A stretch of DNA of 64,000 bases from Phyllobacterium zundukense (GTDB lineage: Bacteria; Pseudomonadota; Alphaproteobacteria; Rhizobiales; Rhizobiaceae). The notes beneath the pieces were generated by a model that ran no database searches, was not told the DNA's origin, and was given only the letters and a program-made list of their open reading frames with translations. Positions 18,500 to 28,729 of this stretch are shown piece after piece (positions within the stretch are counted from its first letter, which is position 1; each line of letters opens with the position of its first letter). The stretch is taken from the NCBI RefSeq assembly GCF_025452195.1, contig NZ_CP104973.1, forward strand, positions 2,339,001-2,403,000, read 5' to 3'. The position numbers and the translations under genes were made by a program.

Positions 18500-19906
18500 A
18501 TGATCGCTGCCCACTCCATGAAGGACAAGACCGTCGCGCTTTTCGGGCTCGGCGGTTCGGGCATTGCGACGGCGAAGGCGATTATCGCGGGCGGAGCCAA
18601 GATCATTGCGTGGGACGATAATCCGGAGAGTGTGGCGCGTGCACAAAGCGCGGGAATAGAGACAGCTGATCTCCGTCAGGTCGATTGGAAGCAGTTCTCC
18701 TCATTCGTGTTGTCACCCGGCGTGCCGCTCACTCACCCGCGACCACACTGGACGGTGGATCTTGCAAGGGCGGCAGACGTCGAGATCATCGGCGATATCG
18801 AGCTTTTCGTGCGCGAACGCAACCTGGCTCACAAACACAGCCCTTTCATTGCTATTACAGGTACCAACGGCAAATCGACCACAACTGCGCTGATCGCTCA
18901 CATTATCAAGAGTTCGGGTCGTGATATGCAGCTTGGCGGCAATATCGGCACGGCAGTCATGACCCTGGAGCCGCCGGCAGATGCACGTTCTTATGTCGTC
19001 GAGTGCTCTTCCTATCAGATCGATCTTGCGCCTTCACTCAACCCGACTGCAGGTGTTCTGCTCAATCTGACGCCGGATCACCTCGACCGCCATGGCACGA
19101 TGCAACATTATACCGAGATCAAGGAACGTCTGGTCGCCGGTAGCGAAACCGCAATCGTCGGCGTGGATGACAGCTTTTCGGCGGCAATCGCCGCCCGGCT
19201 GGAGCGGACAGGCAAATCCGTCATTCGCATTTCAAAACGCTTGGCCCTTCGCGATGGGTATTTTGTCAACGGTCCCGAACTGATCTTTGCCAGAAAGGGC
19301 GATGAAACAGTCGTTGCTTCGCTCGCGGGTATAGGGTCGCTGCGCGGCAAACATAATGCGCAAAATGCGCTTGCTGCCTTCGCGGCTTGCCGTGCTGTCG
19401 GCCTCTCGACTGAAGAAATCAATGCGGGGCTGAAGACGTTTCCAGGTCTCGCTCACCGCATGGAACAGGTCGCGCGGCTCGGCAGGACCTTGTTCGTCAA
19501 TGATTCCAAGGCAACAAACGCGGAAGCAGCTGCACCCGCGTTGTCATCGTTTCAGCGTATTTACTGGATCGCCGGAGGCTTGCCCAAAGAAGGCGGCATC
19601 ACTTCGCTATCCGGTTTGTTCCCGCGCATTGCCAAGGCTTATCTGATCGGCGAGGCGGCGCCGCAATTTGCGGCAACACTGGGCGACGCCGCACCATTCG
19701 AGATATCCGGCACAATCGGCGCAGCTGTGGATCATGCCGCGCGCGATGCAGCCAAGGACGATTCCGGTGAACCCGTGGTGCTGCTGTCGCCGGCCTGTGC
19801 CAGTTTCGACCAATTTCAGAACTTTGAAAAACGCGGCGACGCATTCCGCTCCGCCGTGTTCGCGCTTGAAGGCGTATCGCCAATCGGAGGTGCTCATAAT
19901 GGTTAG
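18500..19906 (+). CDS. murD: UDP-MurNAc-L-alanine:D-glutamate ligase MurD
   Basis: The 468-residue ligase has an N-terminal Rossmann domain ([12 protein letters not shown]), the ATP loop GTNGKST at 121-127 and [10 protein letters not shown]. It adds D-Glu as the second stem residue. Start at 18500, 8 bases after mraY; a second in-frame ATG at 18518 would also give a full domain. Its last 8 bases overlap ftsW. The C-terminal [17 protein letters not shown] block confirms MurD. Confidence 0.95.
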   Translation: MIAAHSMKDKTVALFGLGGSGIATAKAIIAGGAKIIAWDDNPESVARAQSAGIETADLRQVDWKQFSSFVLSPGVPLTHPRPHWTVDLARAADVEIIGDIELFVRERNLAHKHSPFIAITGTNGKSTTTALIAHIIKSSGRDMQLGGNIGTAVMTLEPPADARSYVVECSSYQIDLAPSLNPTAGVLLNLTPDHLDRHGTMQHYTEIKERLVAGSETAIVGVDDSFSAAIAARLERTGKSVIRISKRLALRDGYFVNGPELIFARKGDETVVASLAGIGSLRGKHNAQNALAAFAACRAVGLSTEEINAGLKTFPGLAHRMEQVARLGRTLFVNDSKATNAEAAAPALSSFQRIYWIAGGLPKEGGITSLSGLFPRIAKAYLIGEAAPQFAATLGDAAPFEISGTIGAAVDHAARDAAKDDSGEPVVLLSPACASFDQFQNFEKRGDAFRSAVFALEGVSPIGGAHNG

Positions 19907-21056
19907 TCGTGTTGACCGTGGTCCCGTTGCCGATTGGTGGTGGACAATCGATCGATTTCTCCTGGCCGCCTGTCTGGCGCTGATGGGGCTTGGCATTCTG
20001 CTATCCTTCGCCGCGAGCCCCGCGGTAGCCGAGCGCATCGGCCTCGACAGCTTTCACTTCGTCAAGCGGCAGGCACTCTTCATGGTGCCAGCTGTCATGG
20101 TGATGTTCGCAGTCTCCTTCATGGCGCCAAAAACAATCCGGCGCTTTGCCATGATCATGCTCGGTATTTCCCTCGTGGCGATGGTTGGCGCCCTGTTTTT
20201 CGGTATCGAGGTCAAGGGTGCCCGGCGTTGGGTCTCGCTTGCCGGTATATCCATTCAGCCATCCGAATTCATGAAGCCGGCCTTCGTCATCATCTGTGCG
20301 TGGTTGTTTGCAGAAAACGAGCGCCGCAAGGATATTCCCGGCAACTTCTTCGCCATGGTGTTGTTTGTAGTGGTTGCAGCATTGCTGGTTGCACAGCCCG
20401 ATCTTGGCCAAACCATTCTGACAGCCGTTACCTGGGGCGCGATGTTCTTCATGGCAGGTGTTCCGTGGTTCTGGATCATCCTCTTGGGTGTTTTGGCAGT
20501 TGGCGGATTCTTCGGTGCCTACACGGTCTTTCCGCACGTTGCCGGCCGTATCGACCGGTTCCTCACCGGCGAGGGCGATACTTTCCAGGTAGACGCGGGG
20601 CGTGAGGCGATTGTCCGGGGTGGCTGGCTCGGTCAGGGTCCGGGCGAGGGCACCATCAAGCGCATCATTCCCGACAGCCACACCGACTTTATATTCTCGG
20701 TGACCGCTGAAGAATATGGCATTGCGCTCTGCCTGTTGATCGTGCTGATCTTTGCGTTCATCGTTATCCGTGGTTTGTCGATCGCGCTTAAAGAACGCGA
20801 TGATTTCACCCGACTTGCTGTATCGGGTCTGGTGATCCTGTTCGGGTTCCAGTCGATCATCAATATGTCGGTCAACCTGCACCTGATGCCCGCAAAGGGC
20901 ATGACGCTGCCGTTCATCTCCTATGGTGGTTCATCGCTTATCGCGGTTGCAATTTCGACGGGACTTCTGCTTGCGCTTACACGCCGCCGCCCCGAGGCAC
21001 GGCGTTCTGCGACTTTGGCAAACTCGAAAATGCATCTGATGGCAGGTAGCACCTGA
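19899..21056 (+). CDS. ftsW: Septal peptidoglycan polymerase FtsW (SEDS family)
   Basis: The 385-residue SEDS protein is predicted to cross the membrane ten times. Marker segments are [29 protein letters not shown], and [13 protein letters not shown] near the C-terminus. It polymerises glycan strands from lipid II at the septum with FtsI as partner. The frame is open upstream inside murD, but the ATG at 19899 gives the normal short cytoplasmic N-terminus and an 8-base overlap. Confidence 0.95.
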   Translation: MVSRVDRGPVADWWWTIDRFLLAACLALMGLGILLSFAASPAVAERIGLDSFHFVKRQALFMVPAVMVMFAVSFMAPKTIRRFAMIMLGISLVAMVGALFFGIEVKGARRWVSLAGISIQPSEFMKPAFVIICAWLFAENERRKDIPGNFFAMVLFVVVAALLVAQPDLGQTILTAVTWGAMFFMAGVPWFWIILLGVLAVGGFFGAYTVFPHVAGRIDRFLTGEGDTFQVDAGREAIVRGGWLGQGPGEGTIKRIIPDSHTDFIFSVTAEEYGIALCLLIVLIFAFIVIRGLSIALKERDDFTRLAVSGLVILFGFQSIINMSVNLHLMPAKGMTLPFISYGGSSLIAVAISTGLLLALTRRRPEARRSATLANSKMHLMAGST

Positions 21057-21059
21057 TCG

Positions 21060-22187
21060 ATGTCCAAGGGGGTTATTTTTCTCGCTGCCGGGGGTACAGG
21101 CGGGCATCTTTTCCCGGCTGAAGCGCTCGCACATGAATTGATAGAGCGTGGGTGGGAAATCCATCTGGCGACCGACGAACGTGCACAACGCTTTACGGGC
21201 GCGTTTCCAGCCGAGCAGATACATGTCGTGAGATCTGCCACTATTGCTGGGCGCAATCCAGTTGCCTTGGCAAAGACCTTCTGGACCCTTTGGCTCGGCA
21301 ATCTCGATTCCCGCAAGTTTTTCCGGACGTTTCGGCCAAAGCTGGTTGCCGGATTTGGCGGTTATCCAACACTGCCACCGCTCTATGCGGCGAGCGGCAT
21401 GAAAATACCGACACTCATTCACGAGCAGAATGCAGTGATGGGACGTGCCAACAAAGCGCTGGCAGCCCGTGTCAATGCAATTGCTGGCGGCTTTTTGACC
21501 GATACCGATGGACCATTTGCGCAAAAGACAATCACCACCGGAAATCCGGTGCGTCCGGCAGTCCTGGCAGAGGTGGGCAAGCCTTATAGGGCCTCGCAGG
21601 CGCACCAGCCCTTTCATTTTCTGATTTTTGGCGGGAGTCAGGGCGCGCAATACTTTTCCACTGCCGTGCCGGCTGCCATCAAACTGCTGGCGCCGGACGA
21701 TCGCGCGCGCCTTGTTGTGATGCAGCAGGCGCGCTCGGAAGACGAGTCATATGTCCGCTCGGCCTACCAATCGCTTGGTATCAAGGCCGAGGTTGCGCCA
21801 TTCTTTCTTGATATGCCGCATCGCATCGCCGAGTCCCATTTCGTTCTCTCCCGTTCAGGTGCGTCCACGGTTTCCGAGATAGCTGCCATCGGCCGGCCAG
21901 CCATTCTTGTCCCCTTCCCGCATGCCCTTGATCATGACCAGGCGGCTAATGCAGCGGCGCTCCAGGCTGCAGGTGGAGCTGACGTTATCAAACAGTCCGA
22001 GCTTTCCCCGGAGCGCATTGCGTCCATCCTGACAAGTGCGATGAACGACCCCGCCCGTCTGGCATTTATTGCGGAAAAAGCCCGCACCACCGGCAAACCT
22101 CAAGCCACAAGGTTGCTTGCGGACCTCGCAGAAGCTATTGCGTCCGGTCAACGGATTGAAGATTTCAAAAAAGGAGTGCGTCAATGA
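21060..22187 (+). CDS. murG: Lipid II synthase MurG (GlcNAc transferase)
   Basis: The 375-residue GT-B glycosyltransferase shows the N-terminal GGTGGH loop (11-16), the acceptor-side [12 protein letters not shown] and the donor site GGSQGA and [11 protein letters not shown]. It transfers GlcNAc from UDP-GlcNAc to lipid I on the inner leaflet of the cytoplasmic membrane, forming lipid II. It follows ftsW by 3 bases and overlaps murC by 4. Confidence 0.96.
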   Translation: MSKGVIFLAAGGTGGHLFPAEALAHELIERGWEIHLATDERAQRFTGAFPAEQIHVVRSATIAGRNPVALAKTFWTLWLGNLDSRKFFRTFRPKLVAGFGGYPTLPPLYAASGMKIPTLIHEQNAVMGRANKALAARVNAIAGGFLTDTDGPFAQKTITTGNPVRPAVLAEVGKPYRASQAHQPFHFLIFGGSQGAQYFSTAVPAAIKLLAPDDRARLVVMQQARSEDESYVRSAYQSLGIKAEVAPFFLDMPHRIAESHFVLSRSGASTVSEIAAIGRPAILVPFPHALDHDQAANAAALQAAGGADVIKQSELSPERIASILTSAMNDPARLAFIAEKARTTGKPQATRLLADLAEAIASGQRIEDFKKGVRQ

Positions 22188-23584
22188 AGATGCCGCTCAA
22201 TATAGGCCTTGTTCATTTCATCGGTATCGGCGGTATCGGCATGAGTGGTATTGCCGAAGTCCTGCACAACCTCGGCTACAAGGTGCAAGGCTCCGATCAG
22301 GCTGACAGCGCCAATGTGCAGCGTCTGCGCGAAAAAGGCATCGAGATCTTCGTTGGCCACAAGGCGGAGAACGTAGGCGACGCCGAAGTCGTCGTTGTTT
22401 CAACGGCCATCAAGAAATCCAATCCTGAACTGATCGCGGCCCGAGAGAAGCTGCTCCCGGTCGTCCGCCGTGCGGAAATGCTGGCCGAACTGATGCGTTT
22501 CCGCAAGGCAGTTGCCATCGGCGGCACGCACGGCAAGACGACGACGACCTCGATGGTCGCTACTTTGCTCGATGCGGGCAATTTGGATCCAACCGTGATC
22601 AATGGTGGCATCATCAATGCCTATGGTACGAATGCACGCATGGGCGAGGGCGACTGGATGGTCGTCGAAGCAGACGAGAGCGACGGCACGTTCCTGAAGC
22701 TTCCCGCTGATGTGGCCGTTGTCACCAATATCGACCCGGAACATCTCGATCATTACGGAACGTTCGATCGCGTTCGTGAGGCCTTTCGGCAATTCGTTGA
22801 AAACGTGCCGTTCTACGGTTTCGGCGTAATGTGCCTGGACCATCCGGAGGTCCAATCGCTGGTATCGCGGATCGAGGACCGCAGGGTGATCACCTATGGT
22901 GAAAATCCGCAGGCTGATGTTCGTTTCGTCAATCTCGTCGTTGATGGGGCTGCCTCGCGTTTCGATGTTCATATCGCCAAGCGCAAGACAGGTGAGATCA
23001 CCGAGATTACGGGGCTGCGCCTGCCGATGCCGGGACGTCACAACGTCTCCAATGCCACAGCGGCGATCGCTGTGGCGCATGAGCTTGGCATCTCGGCCGA
23101 CGACATCAAGAAGGGCTTGTCGTCCTTCGGCGGGGTCAAGCGCCGGTTCACCCATACCGGTTCATGGAAGGGTGTCGAGATATTCGACGATTATGGCCAC
23201 CACCCGGTCGAGATCAAAGCGGTCTTGAGAGCGGCGCGGGATTCCGCTAAGGGCCGCGTGATCGCGGTCGTTCAACCGCATCGATTCACACGGCTCGCCA
23301 GCCTGTTCGATGAGTTTGCAGCTTGTTTCAACGATGCCGATACGGTTGTCCTGGCTCCCGTCTATTCGGCTGGTGAAGATCCGATTCCGGGAGTGAATTC
23401 AGAGGCGTTGGTTTCGCGTATCAAAACCGCCGCACACCGTGATGCGCGCTATATCGCGGGTCCGCAAGAGGTGGCACCTTTGATCGCCGAAATCGCCAAG
23501 CCGGATGATTTCGTAATCTTTCTTGGAGCGGGCAATATAACGCAATGGGCCTATGCCTTGCCAAAGGAACTCGCAGCGCTCTAG
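22184..23584 (+). CDS. murC: UDP-MurNAc:L-alanine ligase MurC
   Basis: This 466-residue ligase opens with the Rossmann segment [15 protein letters not shown] (11-25), then the ATP loop GTHGKTTT at 114-121 and [10 protein letters not shown] in the C-terminal domain. It adds L-Ala, the first stem residue, to UDP-MurNAc. It is coupled to murG by a 4-base overlap. murB begins 45 bases later. Confidence 0.96.
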   Translation: MKMPLNIGLVHFIGIGGIGMSGIAEVLHNLGYKVQGSDQADSANVQRLREKGIEIFVGHKAENVGDAEVVVVSTAIKKSNPELIAAREKLLPVVRRAEMLAELMRFRKAVAIGGTHGKTTTTSMVATLLDAGNLDPTVINGGIINAYGTNARMGEGDWMVVEADESDGTFLKLPADVAVVTNIDPEHLDHYGTFDRVREAFRQFVENVPFYGFGVMCLDHPEVQSLVSRIEDRRVITYGENPQADVRFVNLVVDGAASRFDVHIAKRKTGEITEITGLRLPMPGRHNVSNATAAIAVAHELGISADDIKKGLSSFGGVKRRFTHTGSWKGVEIFDDYGHHPVEIKAVLRAARDSAKGRVIAVVQPHRFTRLASLFDEFAACFNDADTVVLAPVYSAGEDPIPGVNSEALVSRIKTAAHRDARYIAGPQEVAPLIAEIAKPDDFVIFLGAGNITQWAYALPKELAAL

Positions 23585-23629
23585 ATTTGGCGGTTGCTCC
23601 GACAGGGATGGTTCGGCGGGAAGGATACA

Positions 23630-24604
23630 ATGTCTTCACTTATCGATGGCGAAGCCCTGCTAAAAAAGCTGGGAGATCGGTTCTCTGGTCTGCGCGGACG
23701 GCTGACACCCAATATGGCCATGGAGAAGGTCACGTGGTTCCGCGCCGGCGGTCCAGCGGAAGTCATGTTCCAGCCTACGGACGAGGAAGATTTGTCGGCA
23801 TTCCTCAAAGCTGTCCCGCAAGAATATCCGATCCTCGTCGTCGGTATTGGCTCCAATCTCCTGGTGCGGGACGGTGGTATTCCGGGTTTCGTCGTCCGCC
23901 TGTCGGCCAAGGGTTTCGGCGAGGTTGAGCGGGTTGGCGAGACGCAGTTGCGCGCCGGCACGGCTACGCCAGACAAACGTGTGGCTGCTGCAGCGCTGGA
24001 AGCAGGCATTGCCGGGTTCCATTTCTATCACGGTATCCCTGGCGGGATCGGTGGCGCGCTGCGCATGAATGCCGGTGCCAACGGCGTTGAAACGCGTGAG
24101 CGCGTGGTGGAAGTGCGTGCACTTGATCGTAACGGTGAGGTTCGAATTCTTTCAAACGCCGACATGGGCTACGCCTATCGGCATTCCGGCGCGGCAAATG
24201 ATCTGATCTTCACTTCGGCGCTGTTCGAAGGCGTACCGGGTGATCGCGGGGACATCCAGACAGCGATGGATGCGGTCCAGCAGCACCGCGAAACGGTGCA
24301 ACCTATCCGGGAAAAGACCGGCGGTTCGACGTTCAAGAACCCTGAAGGGTCATCGGCCTGGAAAGAGATCGACAAGGCTGGCGGGCGCGGCCTGATGATC
24401 GGTGGCGCTCAGATGTCACCGATGCATTGCAATTTCATGATCAACACGGGCACTGCCTCAGGTCATGACCTCGAGACGCTCGGCGAAACCATCCGTTCGC
24501 GGGTCGTGCAGAATTCGGGTGTTCGCCTGCATTGGGAAATTAAACGCCTTGGGCTTTTCCGCCCTGGTCATGAAGTCCATGAGTTCATGGGGCAGCTTCT
24601 CTGA
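23630..24604 (+). CDS. murB: UDP-N-acetylenolpyruvoylglucosamine reductase MurB
   Basis: With ATG at 23630, preceded by AAGGA, the protein has 324 residues. It is an FAD enzyme with the PCMH fold: [12 protein letters not shown], the FAD loop [12 protein letters not shown] (72-83), [18 protein letters not shown] and the C-terminal [10 protein letters not shown] catalytic loop. It reduces the enolpyruvyl group to lactyl using NADPH, finishing UDP-MurNAc. It resembles type I-like rhizobial MurB by length. An in-frame codon at 23594 has no ribosome site and adds an unconserved extension. Its stop is the last dcw codon before the HicAB insert. Confidence 0.95.
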   Translation: MSSLIDGEALLKKLGDRFSGLRGRLTPNMAMEKVTWFRAGGPAEVMFQPTDEEDLSAFLKAVPQEYPILVVGIGSNLLVRDGGIPGFVVRLSAKGFGEVERVGETQLRAGTATPDKRVAAAALEAGIAGFHFYHGIPGGIGGALRMNAGANGVETRERVVEVRALDRNGEVRILSNADMGYAYRHSGAANDLIFTSALFEGVPGDRGDIQTAMDAVQQHRETVQPIREKTGGSTFKNPEGSSAWKEIDKAGGRGLMIGGAQMSPMHCNFMINTGTASGHDLETLGETIRSRVVQNSGVRLHWEIKRLGLFRPGHEVHEFMGQLL

Positions 24605-24682
24605 TCTGGATCAAATAGCTTTTTCAAATAATTCATTGCTTAAATTTCATTGCGAATGGTACTAAAAAATGGTACTCAATTT

Positions 24683-24937
24683 ATGAAGCGTAAACACCAC
24701 ATTACCTTGATGCAGATTTTCGCTCGTCCAGTCAGTGGTTCAGTTCGCTGGGTAGATGTGGAAGCATTGTTTGTCGGTCTCGGTGTTGAAATCAGCGAAA
24801 GAGAAGGCTCGCGTGTCGGTGTCGTTTTATTTGGCGAAGTTCGAGTGTTTCACCGCCCGCATCCATCGCCGGATACCGACAAGGGTGCAATTGCGAGCAT
24901 CAGAAAATGGCTGGAAAGCCATGGAGTGAAGCCATGA
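24683..24937 (+). CDS. hicA: HicA-family mRNA interferase toxin
   Basis: The 84-residue protein has the compact double-stranded-RNA-binding-like HicA fold: N-terminal helix, the G-S-R-V-G-V-V-L strand, then VRVFHRPHP with the likely catalytic His57, and a final amphipathic helix after DTDKGA. HicA toxins cleave mRNA and tmRNA and are held by HicB. ATG at 24683 gives a normal family length. A longer frame from 24650 is possible but adds no conserved residues. It sits 78 bases after murB, is followed by hicB with a 4-base overlap, and is AT-richer around its edges than the mur genes, suggesting insertion by transfer. Confidence 0.88.
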   Translation: MKRKHHITLMQIFARPVSGSVRWVDVEALFVGLGVEISEREGSRVGVVLFGEVRVFHRPHPSPDTDKGAIASIRKWLESHGVKP

Positions 24938-25272
24938 AAAATGTGATTGATATCGACGGTCACAAAGCGGTCGTTTCGCTTGATCCGGAAATCGGTATGA
25001 TCCGTGGAGAATTTCTCGGATTGTCCGGAGGCGCAGATTTTTATGCGAGGAGCGTCGATGATCTGATTGTTGAGGGTCGTAAGTCGCTCAAGGTTTTTCT
25101 TGAGATGTGTGCTGAGAAAGGCATTCCTCCATTCCGCGAATTCTCTGGTCGTTTCAATGTACGCCTTGCTGCGGAAGTTCACGAAGCTGCCGTCTTGGCA
25201 GCTGCTGCAGAAAACAAAAGTCTCAATGAATGGGTAGCCGACGCGATCGAGGCAGCTGCTCGCGCCGCGTGA
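24934..25272 (+). CDS. hicB: HicB-family antitoxin
   Basis: The 112-residue antitoxin has an N-terminal degraded RNase-H-like domain (about 1-65, with IRGEFLGLSGGADFYARSVDDL) that binds and blocks HicA, and a C-terminal ribbon-helix-helix DNA-binding segment (about 73-108, RFNVRLAAEVHEAAVLAAAA then SLNEWVADAIE). Type II antitoxins of this class repress their own operon together with the toxin. The ATG overlaps the hicA stop by 4 bases, so toxin comes first and both are coupled. This pair interrupts the usual murB-ddl junction. Confidence 0.9.
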   Translation: MKNVIDIDGHKAVVSLDPEIGMIRGEFLGLSGGADFYARSVDDLIVEGRKSLKVFLEMCAEKGIPPFREFSGRFNVRLAAEVHEAAVLAAAAENKSLNEWVADAIEAAARAA

Positions 25273-25313
25273 TCACCCTCCTGACATATTTTTTTACCTG
25301 AATTTCCACTCTT

Positions 25314-25441
25314 GAATCATTGGGGACTTGTCAGCGAATCAACTCTCTGATTCTTTAGGGACAAGCGTTAACTGATTTGAGTCGGCTGGTTTTGCCAGTC
25401 TCGGGTATCTGCGGTCTTGGCCGCCGGATGTGCGCGGACTC
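25314..25441. promoter_or_regulatory. Cluster of five GANTC (CcrM) sites with repeats and a hairpin upstream of ddl
   Basis: GANTC occurs at 25314, 25336, 25349, 25379 and 25437, five times in 128 bases against about one per 256 by chance. CcrM methylates GANTC and links replication to division-gene expression. Two imperfect copies of GAwTCwTTrGGGACwwG start at 25314 and 25349. CTTGTC (25327-25332) pairs with GACAAG (25360-25365) around an inner GAATCA/TGATTC stem (25336-25341, 25348-25353). This gap probably holds the promoter for ddl-ftsQ-ftsA. Confidence 0.45.
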
Positions 25442-25488
25442 ATGTCTGTTTTCAGCTTTGATGGGGAAGTGTTCGAGGGGTTGCCTTC

Positions 25489-26415
25489 ATGGCGAAAAAG
25501 CATGTTGCGGTGCTAATGGGTGGCTTTTCATCGGAGCGTCCGGTGTCGCTGTCTTCCGGCAATTCATGCGCCGATGCTTTGGAGGCCGAAGGCTATACTG
25601 TAACCCGTGTCGATGTTACCCGCGATATCGCCAGCGTGTTGCGTGACCTCAAGCCTGATGTTGCCTTCAATGCGCTGCACGGTCCGTTTGGCGAAGACGG
25701 CACCATCCAGGGCATCCTGGAATATCTCGAAATTCCCTACACGCATTCAGGTGTGCTCGCGTCTGCTCTCGCGATGAACAAGGAACAGGCGAAGATCGTC
25801 GCCAAAGCGGCTGGCATTCCTGTGGCTGAAGCCAAGACCATGAACCGTCTGGACTTCACCTCGAAGCATCCGATGAAGCCGCCTTACGTCGTGAAGCCTG
25901 TGAGCGAGGGCTCCAGTTTCGGTGTCGTCATCGTCAAGGAGGATCAGCCTCATCCACCGCAGATCATCACCTCTGCCGAATGGAGGTATGGTGATAGCGT
26001 CATGGTCGAGCGCTACATCTATGGGCGCGAATTGACCTGTGCCGTGATGGGCGATGTGGCCATTGGCGTATGCGAAATCATCCCGGTCGGGCATCAGTTC
26101 TACGATTATGATTCAAAATATGTTGCAGGCGGATCAAATCATGTTGTTCCCGCTAAAATTTCACTAAAAATTTACCAAAAAATACAAACACTGGCACTCA
26201 AGGCGCATCAGGCAATTGGATGTAAAGGGATTAGCCGGTCGGACTTCCGTTACGACGACCGTTTTTCCGAGGATGGCGAGCTTATCTGGTTGGAAGTCAA
26301 CACCCAGCCAGGCATGACTCCCACCTCTCTCGTGCCTGATATCGCCAAAGCTGCGGGGCATACCTTCGGTGAATTGTTGAGTTGGATGGTGGAGGACGCA
26401 TCGTGTTTGCGTTGA
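25489..26415 (+). CDS. ddl: D-alanine:D-alanine ligase
   Basis: This 308-residue ATP-grasp enzyme starts with [19 protein letters not shown], contains [19 protein letters not shown], the grasp strand [16 protein letters not shown], and the metal-binding [13 protein letters not shown]. It makes D-Ala-D-Ala for MurF. Length and motifs match DdlB. It begins 216 bases after hicB behind the regulatory region described above, and its 3' end overlaps ftsQ by 13 bases. Confidence 0.95.
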   Translation: MAKKHVAVLMGGFSSERPVSLSSGNSCADALEAEGYTVTRVDVTRDIASVLRDLKPDVAFNALHGPFGEDGTIQGILEYLEIPYTHSGVLASALAMNKEQAKIVAKAAGIPVAEAKTMNRLDFTSKHPMKPPYVVKPVSEGSSFGVVIVKEDQPHPPQIITSAEWRYGDSVMVERYIYGRELTCAVMGDVAIGVCEIIPVGHQFYDYDSKYVAGGSNHVVPAKISLKIYQKIQTLALKAHQAIGCKGISRSDFRYDDRFSEDGELIWLEVNTQPGMTPTSLVPDIAKAAGHTFGELLSWMVEDASCLR

Positions 26416-27344
26416 AGGGCAAAAATGAGCACCCGCGAGGTGCTGCGCCGGTGCCTTCGGGCAGGTTGGCGACTTTTGGCCGTTTCCGGATCGTCTTGCC
26501 AAAAATCCTGCGCAAGCCTGTTCGCGTTCTTGCCCGCACCATCGAAGGCGAAGTCACCATTCCGAACCATGTCGGGACGTTCGGTGCCTTGGCTTTTCTG
26601 GCTTTGACCGGTGCCTATGGCGCAATCCTTGGCGGTCATGCGCCCGAAGTCGTCAAGGTTACAACCTCGACGTTCGGCTTCGCCATCGAAGATGTGAAGG
26701 TCGTCGGCAACAAGGAAACGTCGGAGATCGACGTTCTCGGCGCTCTTGGTCTTGACGGCGAGACATCGTTGGTCGGTTTGAGTGCTGCAGACGCCCAAAA
26801 GGCCGTAGCGGGATTGCCTTGGGTCGAATCCGTCGATGTGTTCAAGGTCTATCCGAACACGATCCAGATTTCGATCCACGAGCGCACCGCCTTGGCGGTC
26901 TGGCAGAATGGCGACCAGCTTTCGGTGATCGATGCCGATGGCCGCATGATCGTACCTTTCAATGGCGGTCGCAGTGCTTCATTGCCGGTGGTGATCGGTG
27001 CAGGTGCTGACAAGCAGGCAAAGCTTCTCCTGACGCAGATGGCCGCCTTCCCGCAAATCGCTGCCGAGGTCAAGGCCTATCAGCGGGTCGGAGATCGCCG
27101 TTGGGATCTGGTGCTGAAAAACGGCGTAAGCCTGATGTTGCCGGAATCCCGCATCGACGAGGCTCTCACTGATATTGCCAATATGGACAGCAAGGCAGGG
27201 CTTCTGTCTCGCGATATCGCATCGGTCGATATGCGCCTGACGGACCGCGTGGTTGTCAGGCTGACGCCAGAAGCAATGGTACAGCGCGTTGAGTATTTGA
27301 AGGCCCGTGACAAGGCGCCCAAGCGTTCGGAGAAGCGTGTATGA
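26403..27344 (+). CDS. ftsQ: Cell division protein FtsQ
   Basis: With GTG at 26403, which has GGAGGA six bases ahead, the protein has 313 residues. It has a basic cytoplasmic tail, one membrane helix (about 58-77), a POTRA domain from about 92 ([18 protein letters not shown]) and the beta domain ([21 protein letters not shown]). It is the scaffold of the FtsQLB complex in the periplasm. An earlier in-frame TTG (26382) lacks a ribosome site. It is coupled to ddl upstream and to ftsA by a 4-base overlap. Confidence 0.92.
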   Translation: MFALKGKNEHPRGAAPVPSGRLATFGRFRIVLPKILRKPVRVLARTIEGEVTIPNHVGTFGALAFLALTGAYGAILGGHAPEVVKVTTSTFGFAIEDVKVVGNKETSEIDVLGALGLDGETSLVGLSAADAQKAVAGLPWVESVDVFKVYPNTIQISIHERTALAVWQNGDQLSVIDADGRMIVPFNGGRSASLPVVIGAGADKQAKLLLTQMAAFPQIAAEVKAYQRVGDRRWDLVLKNGVSLMLPESRIDEALTDIANMDSKAGLLSRDIASVDMRLTDRVVVRLTPEAMVQRVEYLKARDKAPKRSEKRV

Positions 27345-28663
27345 GTATTCTGAACGGAAAAGGTTCATCGACAGGAGCGCCATCCGCCAAGCGGACGCGC
27401 TCGTTGACAGTTCTGGACATCGGTTCGAGCAAGGTCTGCTGCATCATCGCGCGTTTGCGTCCGCGTGAGGAAAGCGCGCATCTGCCAGGCCGTACACATC
27501 GCATCGAAGTCTTGGGAATTGGCCATCAGAAGTCGCGTGGCATCAAGTCGGGCGTTATCGTCAATCTGGATGCTGCCGAGCAGGCGATCCGTCTTGCCGT
27601 CGATGCCGCGGAGCGTATGGCGGGCCTCACGGTCGACTCGATGATCGTCAATATTTCGGCGGGCCGCCTGAAGAGCGAAAGCTTTTCCGCCAGCATCAAT
27701 CTTGGTGGCCATGAGGTCGATCAAGCGGATATCCGCAGGGTGCTTGCAGCCGGAGCCAAGCAGGCGCTTGCCGCTGAACGTCATCTCGTGCATTCGCTGC
27801 CCATCGCCTATGGTCTCGATGGTGAGCGCGGCATTCGCGATCCGCTCGGCATGATTGGCGATACGCTCGGCGTCGAAATGCACGTTCTGACTGCCGACGC
27901 AGCGCCGCTGCGCAATCTCGAGCTGTGCGTCAATCGCTGTCATTTGTCTGTCGAGGCGATGATCGCAACGCCCTATGCCAGCGGTCTTTCAGCACTCGTC
28001 GATGATGAGGCCGAGATGGGCGCTGCCTGCATCGACATGGGTGGTGGCACGACAACGATTTCCGTGTTCTCCGAAGGCAAATTCATCCATGCCGATGCTA
28101 TCGCTATTGGCGGCAATCATGTGACCATGGATGTTGCGCGCGGCCTTTCCGCTCATATGGACGACGCGGAGCGGCTGAAGGTCATGCACGGTTCGGCTCT
28201 GCCAAGTGCCGCTGATGATCGCGATATGATCAGTGTCTCGCCGCTGGGCAATGATGCCCGCGATGTTCCCAATCAATATCCGCGCGCGGTACTGACCCGC
28301 ATCATCCGCGCCCGCGTTGAGGAAACGCTGGAACTTGCGCGTGATCGCCTCAACCAGTCCGGCTACGGCCAGATTGTCGGCAAGCGCGTGGTGCTTACGG
28401 GCGGTGCCAGTCAGTTGGCGGGATTGCCGGAGGCGGCGCGCCGCATCCTGGCTCGCAATGTGCGTATTGGTCGTCCTCTTGGTGTCACGGGGCTTCCCGA
28501 GGCAGCCAAGGGGCCGGCTTTCTCTGCAGCGGTTGGTCTTCTGATTTATCCGCAAGTGGCAGGAATTGAGGAGCGTTCTGTAAAGGCTGGTTCATCTTCG
28601 TTGATGACAGGCACAGGTGGGCGTTTTCAGCGTATCGGCCAATGGCTGAAAGAGAGTTTTTAA
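27341..28663 (+). CDS. ftsA: Cell division protein FtsA (actin-like membrane tether)
   Basis: The 440-residue actin-fold ATPase shows LTVLDIGSSKVCCIIAR (phosphate 1 loop), the 1C-domain region after GHQKSRGIKSGVI, AACIDMGGGTTTISVF (phosphate 2) and VLTGGASQLAGLPE (adenosine site). The C-terminal MTGTGGRFQRIGQWLKESF is the amphipathic membrane-targeting helix. It anchors FtsZ filaments to the membrane and recruits later divisome parts. The N-terminus carries a 20-residue extension before the fold. Confidence 0.95.
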   Translation: MSILNGKGSSTGAPSAKRTRSLTVLDIGSSKVCCIIARLRPREESAHLPGRTHRIEVLGIGHQKSRGIKSGVIVNLDAAEQAIRLAVDAAERMAGLTVDSMIVNISAGRLKSESFSASINLGGHEVDQADIRRVLAAGAKQALAAERHLVHSLPIAYGLDGERGIRDPLGMIGDTLGVEMHVLTADAAPLRNLELCVNRCHLSVEAMIATPYASGLSALVDDEAEMGAACIDMGGGTTTISVFSEGKFIHADAIAIGGNHVTMDVARGLSAHMDDAERLKVMHGSALPSAADDRDMISVSPLGNDARDVPNQYPRAVLTRIIRARVEETLELARDRLNQSGYGQIVGKRVVLTGGASQLAGLPEAARRILARNVRIGRPLGVTGLPEAAKGPAFSAAVGLLIYPQVAGIEERSVKAGSSSLMTGTGGRFQRIGQWLKESF

Positions 28664-28729
28664 TCAATCGGGGAAACCCAAAAAAACACCGCAGCGGCGA
28701 GGCGGTAGAGACGAAAAGGAACGAAACAA

